This document shows positions 47,301 through 60,328 of a stretch of DNA of 64,000 nucleotides, one piece after another. How positions within the stretch are numbered: the first letter of the stretch is position 1; each line of letters opens with the position of its first letter. The notes beneath the pieces were generated by a model, which saw only the letters and a program-made list of their open reading frames with translations, made no database searches and had not been told where the DNA came from. The DNA comes from Deltaproteobacteria bacterium. Its GTDB lineage: Bacteria; Myxococcota_A; UBA9160; JAFDDA01. Location: positions 1 to 64,000 of the forward strand of contig JAFDDA010000018.1 in assembly GCA_019311105.1 (NCBI GenBank), in the 5' to 3' direction. Position numbers and translations under genes: made by a program.

Positions 47301-48863
47301 TCAGGGCGCGGGCAGGTACTCCAGGGGCCCAGCCGGCCCGAGTTCCAAACCCAACCCCATCCAGACTACCAGCATGATCACCCAGGCGACGGTGAAAACG
47401 AGGGCATAAGGCAGCATGAGTGCAACCAGCGTTCCGAGCCCGCCCTCAGGCGCGTAACGCCGCATGAAGACCAGCAAGATCACCATGTAGGGGTTCAGAG
47501 GGGTGATCACGTTGGAAACGGAATCCCCCACGCGATAGGTCACCTGGGTCAGCTCCGGGCTGATGCCGACCGCCATGAACATCGGCACGAAGACCGGGGC
47601 GAAGAACGCGTACTTGGCCGACATGGAGCCGATGAAGAGGTTTCCCACGGCCACCACGAACACGAACGCCACCATGAGGCCCGAGTTCGGGAGCGCCGCC
47701 TCGACCAGCCGGTCGCCGCCCGCGATGGCGAGCATCTCGCCGAGGCCGGTGTAGCGGAACCACGCGATGAACTGCGCGGCGAAGAACGAAAGCACGAGGT
47801 AGGGGCCCATGCCCGCCATGGTCTCGCCCATCATGCGCGCCACGTCTCGGTCGCTTCGGACCTCGCGTACGGCCACGCCGTAGGCGATGCCCGGGATCAG
47901 AAACGCGAAGAAGAGCAGCGGTACGATCACGGGGATCCAGCGCGCCGGCTCCCCCGGCGCCACGTGGAGTGGCGCGCCCGGGACCACCGTGGCGACGACC
48001 ATGACCGCGAGGCTCACGGCCAGAGCGATCATCGCGGCCCAGAGGCCCCGACGTTGCTCGGGCGTGAGGCGCTGGCTCTCGAGGTCCGACGTATCCACCG
48101 GCGTCGGGCCGCCTTCCTCGGGCGGCCGGTCGCTCCAGCGCGGCTCGACCCACAGCGAGGTCACACCCCAGCCAACGAAGGTCAGGAGGACGGTCGAGGC
48201 GATCATGAACCACCAGTTCGACGTGGCGGCCACCTGATAGGCCGGGTCGCGCAGCTGCGCCGCGGAGGTGGTGAACTCCGCGAGCATCGGGTCGAGGCTC
48301 GTGACGAACAGGTTCGCGCTGAACCCCGCCGACACGCCGGCGAAGACCGTCGCGAGGCCGACCAGGGGCGAGCGGCCGACGGCCTTGTAGAGCGCAGCGG
48401 CGACGGGCGGGAGCACGACGTAGCCGGCGTCGATTCCCATGGAGGAGAGCACGCCGACGAACATCAGCGTGGGCGCCAGGAGCCAGGACGGGACCGCCAG
48501 CATCACCGTCTTGAGCGCGGCCCCGATGAAGCCGCTGCGTTCCGCAACGCCGATCCCGAGCATGCCCACGAGCACGACGCCGAGCGGCGGGAACTGGACG
48601 AAGTTCTTCACCAGGTTCCGCAGGGCCCAGAAGATGCCGTCGGCCGTGAGCAGGCTCCGGGCGCTGAGGGCCACGTTCACGAGCTCGCCATCCTGGGCGA
48701 CCGTCTTCTCCACCGACCAACCCGCCGACGCCGCCCAATGGGCCACACCCACGACCAGCAGGGCGCCGAGCAGGAACAGAGTGGCCGGGTCGGGCAGCCG
48801 GTTGCCGAGGCGCTCGAGGACGCCGAGCCAGCCGGCGGCGCGTTCGTGTTTCGGGTCAGCCAT
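47301..48863 (-). CDS. AbgT-family transporter
   Basis: LERLGNRLPDPATLFLLGALLVV, FVQFPPLGVVLVGMLGIGVAERSGFIGA, AGVSAGFSANLFVTSLDPMLAEFT, YRVGDSVSNVITPLNPYM. Confidence 0.93.
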   Translation of the reverse strand: MADPKHERAAGWLGVLERLGNRLPDPATLFLLGALLVVGVAHWAASAGWSVEKTVAQDGELVNVALSARSLLTADGIFWALRNLVKNFVQFPPLGVVLVGMLGIGVAERSGFIGAALKTVMLAVPSWLLAPTLMFVGVLSSMGIDAGYVVLPPVAAALYKAVGRSPLVGLATVFAGVSAGFSANLFVTSLDPMLAEFTTSAAQLRDPAYQVAATSNWWFMIASTVLLTFVGWGVTSLWVEPRWSDRPPEEGGPTPVDTSDLESQRLTPEQRRGLWAAMIALAVSLAVMVVATVVPGAPLHVAPGEPARWIPVIVPLLFFAFLIPGIAYGVAVREVRSDRDVARMMGETMAGMGPYLVLSFFAAQFIAWFRYTGLGEMLAIAGGDRLVEAALPNSGLMVAFVFVVAVGNLFIGSMSAKYAFFAPVFVPMFMAVGISPELTQVTYRVGDSVSNVITPLNPYMVILLVFMRRYAPEGGLGTLVALMLPYALVFTVAWVIMLVVWMGLGLELGPAGPLEYLPAP

Positions 48864-49392
48864 GTGCTGCGTCCTTTCGGTCGGGTTCGTTCTCGCGTCG
48901 CCGCCCGCCGAGCCAGGGGACGAGCCACGGTGCGAGGCCGAGGCCGGCGCCACCGCCCGCCACGTCCAGGGCAACGTCGCGCGGCGAGCCCGTTCGTGAT
49001 TCGACGAGTGCCTGTCGGCCTTCGTCGGCGAGTGCCACGCCGGCCACCAGGCCGAGGGTCGGGAGGGCGGCCGCGAGCCGCGTGCTCGCGCGGCCGGTGA
49101 GCCACAGGGCGCGGTAGGTCAATACCGCTGCGATCGCATACTCGGTGACGTGGGCGCCCTTGCGGATCCAGCCGTGCAGGCCGGCGATGTCGGCGTCGCT
49201 CCAGTCGGGGAAGAGCCAATGCAGCAGCGGGCCGATGAAGCGCGACGTCTGGTCGTGTTGGAAGCCCGAGCTCCCGAGGCCCGCGATTACGGCGACCCAC
49301 AGGACGACGGGCACCCACGGTCTGATCGCGTTGTGCCTCGCCAACGGCCTCCCCTGGGCCCCGGGGATGGGCCGCTGCGGCGAACTTAGCAA
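48856..49392 (-). CDS. VanZ-like family protein
   Basis: HDQTSRFIGPLLHWLFPDW, HGWIRKGAHVTEYAIAAVLTYRAL, ADEGRQALVESRTGSPRDVALDVAGGGAG. Confidence 0.85.
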   Translation of the reverse strand: MLSSPQRPIPGAQGRPLARHNAIRPWVPVVLWVAVIAGLGSSGFQHDQTSRFIGPLLHWLFPDWSDADIAGLHGWIRKGAHVTEYAIAAVLTYRALWLTGRASTRLAAALPTLGLVAGVALADEGRQALVESRTGSPRDVALDVAGGGAGLGLAPWLVPWLGGRRRENEPDRKDAAHG

Positions 49393-49442
49393 CCCGCTTC
49401 GGGCAGGATGGGATCAGTGGCCATGGCCTACGATCCCCCGCC

Positions 49443-50459
49443 ATGAGCGCCCTGGCCATCGGTCTCGTGTACGACGTCTTCGGCAGCTACCGGCCGCGGC
49501 CAGGCGACCCGCCTGACGCAGAGGCCGAGTACGAGCCCGAAGCCACCGTCGATGCACTGGCGGCGGCCCTCGCGCTGCTCGGCCACGAGCCCATCCGCAT
49601 CGGCAACGCCCACGCCTTGCTCGCCGCAGCGCAGGGCGGGTCGCTTCCGCGGCTCGACGCGGCGCTCTCCATCGCCGAGGGCTACGGGACCCGCAACCGC
49701 GAAGCCTGGGCGCCGGTGCTGCTCGATCTGCTGGAAGTCCCGCTGCTCGGCTCCGATGCGTTGTCGCTCTCGCTCTGCCTCGACAAGGCCTGGACCCACG
49801 CCGTGGTTTTGGCCGCGGGCGTTCCGGTGCCCGAGCATGTCTCAGTGGAGTCACCCAGGGAACTCGAAAACGTCAAACTTCCCGGCCCGTTCCCGCTCTT
49901 CGTGAAACCGCGCTGGGAGGGGACGGCGAAGGGGATCGACGCGGGCTCGCGGGTGGAAGACGCGGCCGCTCTTGCGGCGCGGGTCGGCCTCGTGACGGAG
50001 CGGTATCGCCAGCCCGCGCTGGTGGAGAGCTTCCTCCCCGGCGCCGAGTACACGGTGACGCTCGTCGGGAACGACCCGCCCGAGGTGTGGCCCACCCTCC
50101 AGCGCGCTCTCGCCCGAGACAGCGGAATCGGGCTCCACGCGGTCGAGGCCGAGGGCGCGCCCGCACCCCCGCACCACGCGCCGGGAGAACTCGGCGGAGC
50201 CCTCGAGGCGGAGCTCGGGCAGCTCGCTCTGCGCGCCTTCTCGGCCCTGCGTTGCCGCGACTTCGCTCGGCTCGACTTCAAGCTCGACGCGGAGGGCCGC
50301 CCGCGCTTTCTCGAGATCAACCCCCTGCCGACGTTCGCTCCGGACGGCAGCTTTGGGATCCTGGCCGAGCTGCAGGGGAGGGCGTTCCCCGAGCTGTTGG
50401 CCCAGGTGCTGGGCCACGGCCTCGCGCGGCTCGGTCTCGCGCGCCTCGGTCTCGGCTAG
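49443..50459 (+). CDS. D-alanine--D-alanine ligase-like ATP-grasp protein
   Basis: LPGPFPLFVKPRWEGTAKGIDAGS, LVESFLPGAEYTVTLVGN, FARLDFKLDAEGRPRFLEINPLPTF. Confidence 0.88.
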   Translation: MSALAIGLVYDVFGSYRPRPGDPPDAEAEYEPEATVDALAAALALLGHEPIRIGNAHALLAAAQGGSLPRLDAALSIAEGYGTRNREAWAPVLLDLLEVPLLGSDALSLSLCLDKAWTHAVVLAAGVPVPEHVSVESPRELENVKLPGPFPLFVKPRWEGTAKGIDAGSRVEDAAALAARVGLVTERYRQPALVESFLPGAEYTVTLVGNDPPEVWPTLQRALARDSGIGLHAVEAEGAPAPPHHAPGELGGALEAELGQLALRAFSALRCRDFARLDFKLDAEGRPRFLEINPLPTFAPDGSFGILAELQGRAFPELLAQVLGHGLARLGLARLGLG

Positions 50460-50505
50460 GCAGACCGCCCGGGTCGCCTCGCGGGAGATCGTTATCTTCC
50501 CGCCC

Positions 50506-51594
50506 ATGCTCGCGACGCGTGACGATCAAAGCCGCCCCGAGTGGCGCGATTGGGCCTGGCAGATGCGCCACCGCGTGCGCAGCGCCGAAGGCCTCGCGGA
50601 GTTCGTCGACCCGGTCGTCGACGAGGTGGCGGCGGTCGCCGCGCTGGCCGACCGCTTCCGGTTCGTCATCACGCCCTACTACGCCTCTCTGATGGATCCG
50701 AACGACCCCGAATGCCCGATCCGCCGGCAGGTCGTCCCGCGCGGTGCGGAACTCGACGACCCGGCGGGCCTCGCCGACCCGCTCGACGAGATCGCCCACT
50801 CGCCCGTGAAGAACGTGATCCGGGTCTACGCAGACCGGATCGCCTTCTGTGTGAACAACGAGTGTGCGCTCTACTGCCGGTATTGCCTGCGCAAGCGCAT
50901 GGTCGGCGACGAGGATTGGACGATGAGGCGGCGCGAGCTCGAGACGGCGCTCGCGTGGATTCGCGAGACGCCGTCGATCCGCGACGTCCTGCTCACGGGC
51001 GGCGATCCGCTCGTCTTCTCGGACGACAAGCTCGCGTGGCTGCTCGGCGAGCTGCGCGCCATCCCGCACGTCGAGATCGTGCGGCTCGGAACCCGGCTGC
51101 CCGTGACGCTGCCCTTCCGCGTGACGCCCGAACTCTGTGAGATGCTGGCCGAGCATCATCCGGTCTGGGTGAACACCCACTTCAACCATCCCCGCGAGCT
51201 GACCGCCGAGGCAGCCGAGGCCTGCGATCGCCTCACCCGCGCGGGCATCCCGGTGGGTAACCAGAGCGTCCTGCTGCGCGGCATCAACGACGACACCGCC
51301 ACGATGAAGGCCCTGTGCGAGGGGCTCGTTCGCATGCGCGTCCGCCCCTACTACTGCTACCAGGCCCAGCTGCTCGAAGGGACGGGGCACTTCCGCGTCC
51401 CGATCGAGGACGGCATGGCGCTCTTCCGCGGCCTGCGCGGCCGCACCAGCGGCTTCGCGATCCCGCTCTACGTGCTCGACACGCCCCACGGCAAGGTGCC
51501 TCTGACCCATCCTCACGTCCGGGGCCGTGAGGGCGACGACGTGGTGGTGGAGACCTTCGAGGGCAAGCTCTGGCGCGAGCCGAACCCTCTGTGA
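50506..51594 (+). CDS. kamA: lysine 2,3-aminomutase family radical SAM protein
   Basis: NNECALYCRYCLRKRMVG (Cx3Cx2C), LLTGGDPLVFSDDKL, THFNHPRELT, RPYYCYQAQLLEGTGHF. Confidence 0.9.
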   Translation: MLATRDDQSRPEWRDWAWQMRHRVRSAEGLAEFVDPVVDEVAAVAALADRFRFVITPYYASLMDPNDPECPIRRQVVPRGAELDDPAGLADPLDEIAHSPVKNVIRVYADRIAFCVNNECALYCRYCLRKRMVGDEDWTMRRRELETALAWIRETPSIRDVLLTGGDPLVFSDDKLAWLLGELRAIPHVEIVRLGTRLPVTLPFRVTPELCEMLAEHHPVWVNTHFNHPRELTAEAAEACDRLTRAGIPVGNQSVLLRGINDDTATMKALCEGLVRMRVRPYYCYQAQLLEGTGHFRVPIEDGMALFRGLRGRTSGFAIPLYVLDTPHGKVPLTHPHVRGREGDDVVVETFEGKLWREPNPL

Positions 51595-51652
51595 CGACAC
51601 TGTGAGCGAAGGGGGCCGCCCTCTGTGACGACACCATGAGCGAAGGGGGCCG
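51585..51652 (+). repeat. 2 x 34-bp tandem duplication of the kamA/murJ junction
   Basis: ccctctgtgacgacactgtgagcgaagggggccg / ccctctgtgacgacaccatgagcgaagggggccg; two mismatches turn GTG into ATG. Confidence 0.92.
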
Positions 51653-53189
51653 CCGGCAGATCGGCGCCGCGGCGTTGCTGCTCTCGGGCAGCATCGTGGC
51701 ATCGCTGTTGCTCGGCTTCGTGCGCGAGGCCGTGCTGGCCTACCAGGTCGGCGCCGGCGCCGAGACCGACGCCTACAAGGCGGCATTCCAGATCCCCGAC
51801 TGGATCAACTACATGCTCGCGGGCGGGGCGCTCTCGGTCGCCTTCATTCCGCTCTATACCCGGCGGCTCGAAGAGAGCGAGGAGGCGGCCGAGCGGCTCG
51901 TCGGCGTCGTGCTCGGCACGGCATTCGTGGCGGTCACCGTGCTGACCGCCTTGCTCTGGTGGCAGACGCCCGCGTTGGTCGATCGTGCGTTTGGCGGCTT
52001 CGATGCCGAGACGCGCGCGCTGACGAGCCGCCTCACGCGGATCGTGCTGCCGGCTCAGATCTTCATCGTGGTGGGAAGCATCTTGCGCGGCGTCCTGATG
52101 GCGCGTGGCAGCTTCGCCTCCCAGGCGGCGGCGCCCCTCCTCTACAACCTCTCGATCATCGCCGGCGGCCTGCTGCTCGCGCCGCGCATGGGGATCGAGG
52201 GCTTCTCCTGGGGGTGCCTGGTCGGCGCGGTGGTCGGGCCCTTCCTGCTGCCGCTGTGGGACGTGTTGCGGCGGGGCTTCCGCCTCCGGATGCGCTTCTC
52301 GCTCCGCGACCGCGACTTCCTCCAGTACGTGGCCCTCGCGGCGCCCCTGACCCTCGGCGTGACGCTGCTGACCGTGGACGAGTGGTACGACCGGCTGGTG
52401 GGCAACCATCTGGCCGAGGGCACGATCGCGCTGCTCTTCTATGCACGGTTGTTGATGCAGGTCCCGATCCGGGTCGTCGGGCAGGCGACGGCAACGGCCG
52501 CGATGCCGACCCTTTCGCGCTTGTTCACCGAGGGGGATGTCAGCGGCTTGAATCGCATCCTGCTCGACACGTTGCGGGTGGCGGTCGGGGTGGCCGTGCT
52601 CGCCGCGACCGGGCTGGCGGTGCTGGCCGAGCCGGTGGTGAGGCTCGTCTACGAGCGCGGTGCGTTCGGGGCCGAGGACAGCGCGAACGTCGTGGTGATC
52701 CTGCGCATCATGACCCTCGCCGTGCCGGCGTGGGTGATCCAGCAGATCGCCGTGCGCGGCTTCTACGCCCGGGCCCAGATGTGGAGCCCGATGATTCTCG
52801 GCACCGTCGTGGCCTTGCTCGCGATCCCGCTCTACGTCGCTCTCGGTCGCGAGTCGGGCGCCGAGGGGCTGGCGGCGGCCGGGGTCTTTGCGATCTGGGC
52901 GAACGCGTTGGCGACCCTCGCGCTGGGGCGCAGCCTGCATCGTGCGCCGGAGTTCGCGGCCCTGGCGGCCTCCTTCGCCCGGGCCGCCTTGATCGCGGTG
53001 GCCGCGGGCGCCGCGGCGGCGTGGGTTCCAGCGGGTGAACCCAGCATGCTCGGTGCGCTGGCCCAACTGGGGCTCGGGGGCGCGGTGTTTGGCGTCATCA
53101 CGGGGCTGGGCATCCTGACCGTGGGCGACGCGCCGCTCCGCGGCGCGATGCTGCGTTTCGTTCCGGGCCGTTCGGCGGGTGCGGGTTGA
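51636..53189 (+). CDS. murJ: lipid II flippase MurJ
   Basis: GSIVASLLLGFVREAVLAYQVGAGAETDAYKAAFQIPDWINYMLAGGALSVAFIPLY. Confidence 0.92.
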   Translation: MSEGGRRQIGAAALLLSGSIVASLLLGFVREAVLAYQVGAGAETDAYKAAFQIPDWINYMLAGGALSVAFIPLYTRRLEESEEAAERLVGVVLGTAFVAVTVLTALLWWQTPALVDRAFGGFDAETRALTSRLTRIVLPAQIFIVVGSILRGVLMARGSFASQAAAPLLYNLSIIAGGLLLAPRMGIEGFSWGCLVGAVVGPFLLPLWDVLRRGFRLRMRFSLRDRDFLQYVALAAPLTLGVTLLTVDEWYDRLVGNHLAEGTIALLFYARLLMQVPIRVVGQATATAAMPTLSRLFTEGDVSGLNRILLDTLRVAVGVAVLAATGLAVLAEPVVRLVYERGAFGAEDSANVVVILRIMTLAVPAWVIQQIAVRGFYARAQMWSPMILGTVVALLAIPLYVALGRESGAEGLAAAGVFAIWANALATLALGRSLHRAPEFAALAASFARAALIAVAAGAAAAWVPAGEPSMLGALAQLGLGGAVFGVITGLGILTVGDAPLRGAMLRFVPGRSAGAG

Positions 53190-53208
53190 GCGCGGTCGGG
53201 GGCGAGAC

Positions 53209-56880
<3,672 letters not shown>

Positions 56881-56957
56881 AGCCTTCGCGTCTCGGGGCG
56901 CCCGACGCGCGCCGACACACCCTTGCCGCGTCGAGCTTCGCGTTCTAGCTTGCACCT

Positions 56958-57033
56958 GGGCGCGTAGCTCAATTGGCAGAGCAAGTGGCTCTTAACCACT
57001 AGGTTCGGGGTTCGATTCCCCGCGCGCTCACCA
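56958..57033 (+). tRNA. tRNA-Lys (anticodon CTT), CCA encoded
   Basis: GGGCGCG acceptor pairs CGCGCTC; anticodon stem AGTGG/CCACT with loop CTCTTAA; T-arm CGGGG-TTCGATT-CCCCG; ACCA end. Confidence 0.96.
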
Positions 57034-57042
57034 GCCCAATCC

Positions 57043-58449
57043 ATGACGGCAACCCCACTTCAAGGTTTCCGACGCTCGAGATCCCGGCCCGCTTCGGCCG
57101 TCGTCGCCGCAGCGTTGGCCGCCTTGGTGTGCGTTTCGGCCTTGGTTTCGGCCTCGGGTTGCGGCTCGGAGCCCGCCGATGCCCTGCGCGGCGTCGTGCT
57201 CGTCTCGGTGGACACGCTTCGCCCAGATCACCTCGGCGCCTATGGGCACCCGCGCCCGACTTCACCTGCGCTCGACCAGTGGGCCTCCGAGGGCACCCTG
57301 TTCGAACACGCGATGTCGGTTTCGCCGTGGACCCTCCCGGCACACGCTTCGCTCTTGACCGGCCTCTACCCGCGCCGTCACGGAGTCTTGACCTCGCGAC
57401 AGCGGCTGGCGGCCACGACCCCGACGCTGGCCCAGCGGTTTCGCTCGATGGGCTTTCGTACCGCGGGCATCGTCAACTCGGTCTACCTGGGCTCGCGCTT
57501 CGGGTTGGGGCGAGGCTTCGAGGAGTTCCAGAACCTGCCCACGCCCGGGCGCGCCCCCTCGCAGGTCGTCGCGTCGGGTCTCGCCTGGCTCCGCACGCTG
57601 CCCGAGGACGGCGCACCGTTCTTCCTCTTCCTGCACCTCTACGACGTCCACAGTGACTACCACTCGTTGCCGGAGTTCGAGCGGGCCTTCGTCGGCTCCT
57701 ATCTCGGCGGAGTCGACGGCAGCACGGGTCAACTCCAGGAGGTGATGCGGGGCGAGCGCCAGCTCACGCCCGAAGACCGCGGGCACCTGACCGACCTCTA
57801 CGACGCAGGGATCCGTCAGGCCGACGCAGAACTCGGTCGCTTGGGCGAGGCGCTGGAAGCGCGGGGCTGGCTGGACCGCACGATCGTGGCCGTCACGTCG
57901 GACCACGGCGAGGAGTTCCTGGAGCACGGAGGCGTGCTGCATGCGCGAAGCCACTATGACGAGCTGCTGCGAATCCCGTTGGTCCTGCGCGGGCCCGGGG
58001 TTCCGGCCGGTGTACGGGTGGAGCGGCCGGTCTCGATCGTCGACGTGATGCCGACCCTGCTCGCGCTGGCCGGCGCCGCACCCGGCGACGTGGAGGGGCT
58101 CGACTTGAGCGTGTTGTGGGGGGCGAGCGCGGACGGGGCCAGCCTCGACCGCGATCTCTTTGCGCAAGGAGACCACGGGGGCGAGCGCCCGGACCGTCTG
58201 CGTTCGGTTCGCAGCCCACGCCACAAGTTGATCGAGGATGTCGCTTCGGGCCGCCGCGAGCTCTACGACCTCGAGAGCGACCCGGCCGAAGCGCACGAGA
58301 TTTCGGCGGTGGAGCCCGAAGTCGCGGCCGAACTCGCAGCTCGCCTCGAAGCCTTCCACGGTGGGGCTGTGCCGGCCGCTGCCGATGCCGCGCTCCCGTT
58401 GGATCCCGAGAGCGCAGAGCAACTCCGCGCGCTCGGCTACGCGGAGTAG
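57043..58449 (+). CDS. sulfatase/phosphoglyceromutase-superfamily lipoprotein (Thr-type, not Cys/Ser-type)
   Basis: VVLVSVDTLRPDHLGAYGHPRPTSPALD, SPWTLPAHASLLTGLYPRRHGV, VAVTSDHGEEFLEHGG; lipobox VSASGC. Confidence 0.88.
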   Translation: MTATPLQGFRRSRSRPASAVVAAALAALVCVSALVSASGCGSEPADALRGVVLVSVDTLRPDHLGAYGHPRPTSPALDQWASEGTLFEHAMSVSPWTLPAHASLLTGLYPRRHGVLTSRQRLAATTPTLAQRFRSMGFRTAGIVNSVYLGSRFGLGRGFEEFQNLPTPGRAPSQVVASGLAWLRTLPEDGAPFFLFLHLYDVHSDYHSLPEFERAFVGSYLGGVDGSTGQLQEVMRGERQLTPEDRGHLTDLYDAGIRQADAELGRLGEALEARGWLDRTIVAVTSDHGEEFLEHGGVLHARSHYDELLRIPLVLRGPGVPAGVRVERPVSIVDVMPTLLALAGAAPGDVEGLDLSVLWGASADGASLDRDLFAQGDHGGERPDRLRSVRSPRHKLIEDVASGRRELYDLESDPAEAHEISAVEPEVAAELAARLEAFHGGAVPAAADAALPLDPESAEQLRALGYAE

Positions 58450-58457
58450 GGGAGGGG

Positions 58458-59090
58458 CTAGCGGAGGGCCGAGTCGCCGTAGGTGCCCCGCACCCACAGG
58501 TCGCAGAGCTGGTCGAGGTCCTCTTCCCCGATCGCACGGTCTGCGGTGAGCCATTCGTCCGCGAAGCCCTCCGCCATGACCACGAAGGCCGAGGCCGCCA
58601 TCCGCGGGTTCACGCCCGGCGCCAACAGCTCGCGCGCGCCGTCCTGCATCAGGAGGTCGGCAATGGCGTCGATGATCGATTGGCGCACTCGGCTGCGGAC
58701 CTCTTCGACCTCGGGGTAGACGCCTTCGGCCTGGCGCCAGGTCCGCACCACATCCCAGTCGCGGCTGTAGGCTCGGACGAAGGCCCCCAGGCGTTCTCGC
58801 ACCACGCCGCGAAGCCCGCCGGCCACCCCCACGGGGGGCGAGACGGCCGTGCCGTAGAGGGTGCGGGCCACGTCCTGGGTGAGGCCCACGAGGATGTCCT
58901 TCTTGTCCTGGAAGTAGCGGTAGAACGTGCCGTGGCTCACGCCGGCGTGCTCGACGATGTCGTCCACGCGGGTGTGGACGAAGCCGAGCTTGCCGAATGC
59001 CTCGCGGGCGGCCTGGAGCAGGCGCTGGCGGGTGACTTCGGCGGAGCGACGCCCCGGCAGGGCGCCTTCGGGCGGGGGGGCGGAACCCAT
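58458..59090 (-). CDS. TetR family transcriptional regulator
   Basis: RQRLLQAAREAFGKLGFVHTRVDDIVEHAGVSHGTFYRYFQDKKDILVGL. Confidence 0.92.
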   Translation of the reverse strand: MGSAPPPEGALPGRRSAEVTRQRLLQAAREAFGKLGFVHTRVDDIVEHAGVSHGTFYRYFQDKKDILVGLTQDVARTLYGTAVSPPVGVAGGLRGVVRERLGAFVRAYSRDWDVVRTWRQAEGVYPEVEEVRSRVRQSIIDAIADLLMQDGARELLAPGVNPRMAASAFVVMAEGFADEWLTADRAIGEEDLDQLCDLWVRGTYGDSALR

Positions 59091-59132
59091 GGCGGGTCTC
59101 AGCCTACCAGCTTCGCCTCGGGTCCGCGTTTG

Positions 59133-59146
59133 TGACGTTCGTGTCA
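59133..59146. promoter_or_regulatory. candidate TetR operator O1 (TGACGTTCGTGTCA)
   Basis: Reverse complement TGACACGAACGTCA; matches O2 at 12/14 positions. Confidence 0.65.
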
Positions 59147-59180
59147 CTTTCTTCCCAGGTCGGCTCGGATCCGCCATCGC

Positions 59181-59209
59181 TTGACGCTCCAGGGTGGATT
59201 GGCTAGAAA
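59181..59209 (+). promoter_or_regulatory. sigma70-like promoter of the FAS operon
   Basis: TTGACG - 17 nt - TAGAAA, with O2 immediately downstream at the expected transcription start. Confidence 0.65.
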
Positions 59210-59210
59210 A

Positions 59211-59224
59211 TGACACAGACGTCA
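59211..59224. promoter_or_regulatory. candidate TetR operator O2 (TGACACAGACGTCA)
   Basis: Palindromic TGAC-N6-GTCA overlapping the predicted start site. Confidence 0.65.
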
Positions 59225-59377
59225 TTGTCATTCAAGGCGCAAATCAGTACAGAATCGGAACAGAACGAACCCGGGGAATGGATACGTTCCCAGGCAGGTT
59301 CTCGGGCCCGCGGCAGCTGCCAGCGGGCCTTCGCACGAGCGGTTGCCACGGAGCGTGGCGACCTCGGGAGGGATCGG

Positions 59378-60328
59378 GTGCATCGCTTCGAAGGCCACGA
59401 GTGGGCGGTCGTGCTGGGTGGGTCGAGTGGCTTTGGCCTCGCGACGGCCTCGGTGCTGGCCGAGCACGGAATGAACCTGTGTCTCGTGCACCGCGACCGG
59501 CGGGGTGCTCTCGCGCGCATCGAGCCCGAATTCGAGAAGCTGCGGGGCTACGGCGTCGAGGTTCGCACCTTCAACACGGATGCCCTGGCCGCCGACAAGC
59601 GCGGCGAGATCCTCGACTCCCTGGCCGAGGCGCTGGGGGAGAACGGGCGCGTTCGCGTCCTGCTCCACTCGATTGCCTTCGGGAACCTCAAGCTCGTGGC
59701 ACCCGAGCGCCGCCGCGACGGCAGCGAGCGGGCGCGCTCGGCCCTCGCGGCCTCGCTCGGCATCGACGAGGCGAAGCTCAGCGAGGCCGCCGATGCGCTA
59801 CTTGCCGAAGGCCACGACGCGCTCGTCGGGATCGCCACGCCGCCGGTCTACAGCGACAAGAACTTCCTCGAGGCGGAGGACTTCAGCAACACGATTCACG
59901 CGATGGGGACGAGCCTGCTCGACTGGACGCAAGACCTGCTGGCGCGCGGCCAGTTCGCGGAAGATGCCCGGGTGTTCGGCTTGACCAGCGAGGGCAACAC
60001 CGTGGCGTGGAAGGGTTATGCCGCCGTCGCGGCGGCCAAGGTCGCCCTCGAATCCGTGGCCCGCTCGATCGCCGTGGAGCTCGCGCCCTACGGCGTCCGC
60101 TGCAACGTCATCCAGGCCGGCGTGACCGAGACGCCGGCCCTGGCCGCGATCCCGGGGAGCGGCCATCTCAAGGCCCAGGCCAGGGCGCGCAACCCCTTCG
60201 GGCGGCTCACGACGCCGCGCGACGTGGCGCGGGTGATCTACCTGCTGTCCTGCGACGAGGCCGCCTGGATCAACGGCGAAGTGATCCGGGTCGATGGCGG
60301 CGAGCACGTCTCCGGGGTGACCGGATGA
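59378..60328 (+). CDS. enoyl-ACP-reductase-like short-chain dehydrogenase
   Basis: VVLGGSSGFGLATASVLAEHG, VLLHSIAFGNLKL, GYAAVAAAKVALES (Y-x6-K), PFGRLTTPRDVARVIYLLSCDEAAWINGEVIRVDGG; GGAGG before GTG 59378. Confidence 0.8.
   Translation: MHRFEGHEWAVVLGGSSGFGLATASVLAEHGMNLCLVHRDRRGALARIEPEFEKLRGYGVEVRTFNTDALAADKRGEILDSLAEALGENGRVRVLLHSIAFGNLKLVAPERRRDGSERARSALAASLGIDEAKLSEAADALLAEGHDALVGIATPPVYSDKNFLEAEDFSNTIHAMGTSLLDWTQDLLARGQFAEDARVFGLTSEGNTVAWKGYAAVAAAKVALESVARSIAVELAPYGVRCNVIQAGVTETPALAAIPGSGHLKAQARARNPFGRLTTPRDVARVIYLLSCDEAAWINGEVIRVDGGEHVSGVTG

Noticed and set aside
44586-49100. 1504-aa plus-strand ORF
   Set aside because: Antisense to the lipoprotein hydrolase and AbgT genes; low-complexity Arg/Gly/Asp/His composition and no recognisable domain.
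57043-58449. Sulfatase lacking the formylglycine Cys/Ser as a novelty
   Set aside because: T-x-P-x-H-A-S-L-L-T-G is a known Thr-type variant in the alkaline phosphatase superfamily; not unusual by itself.
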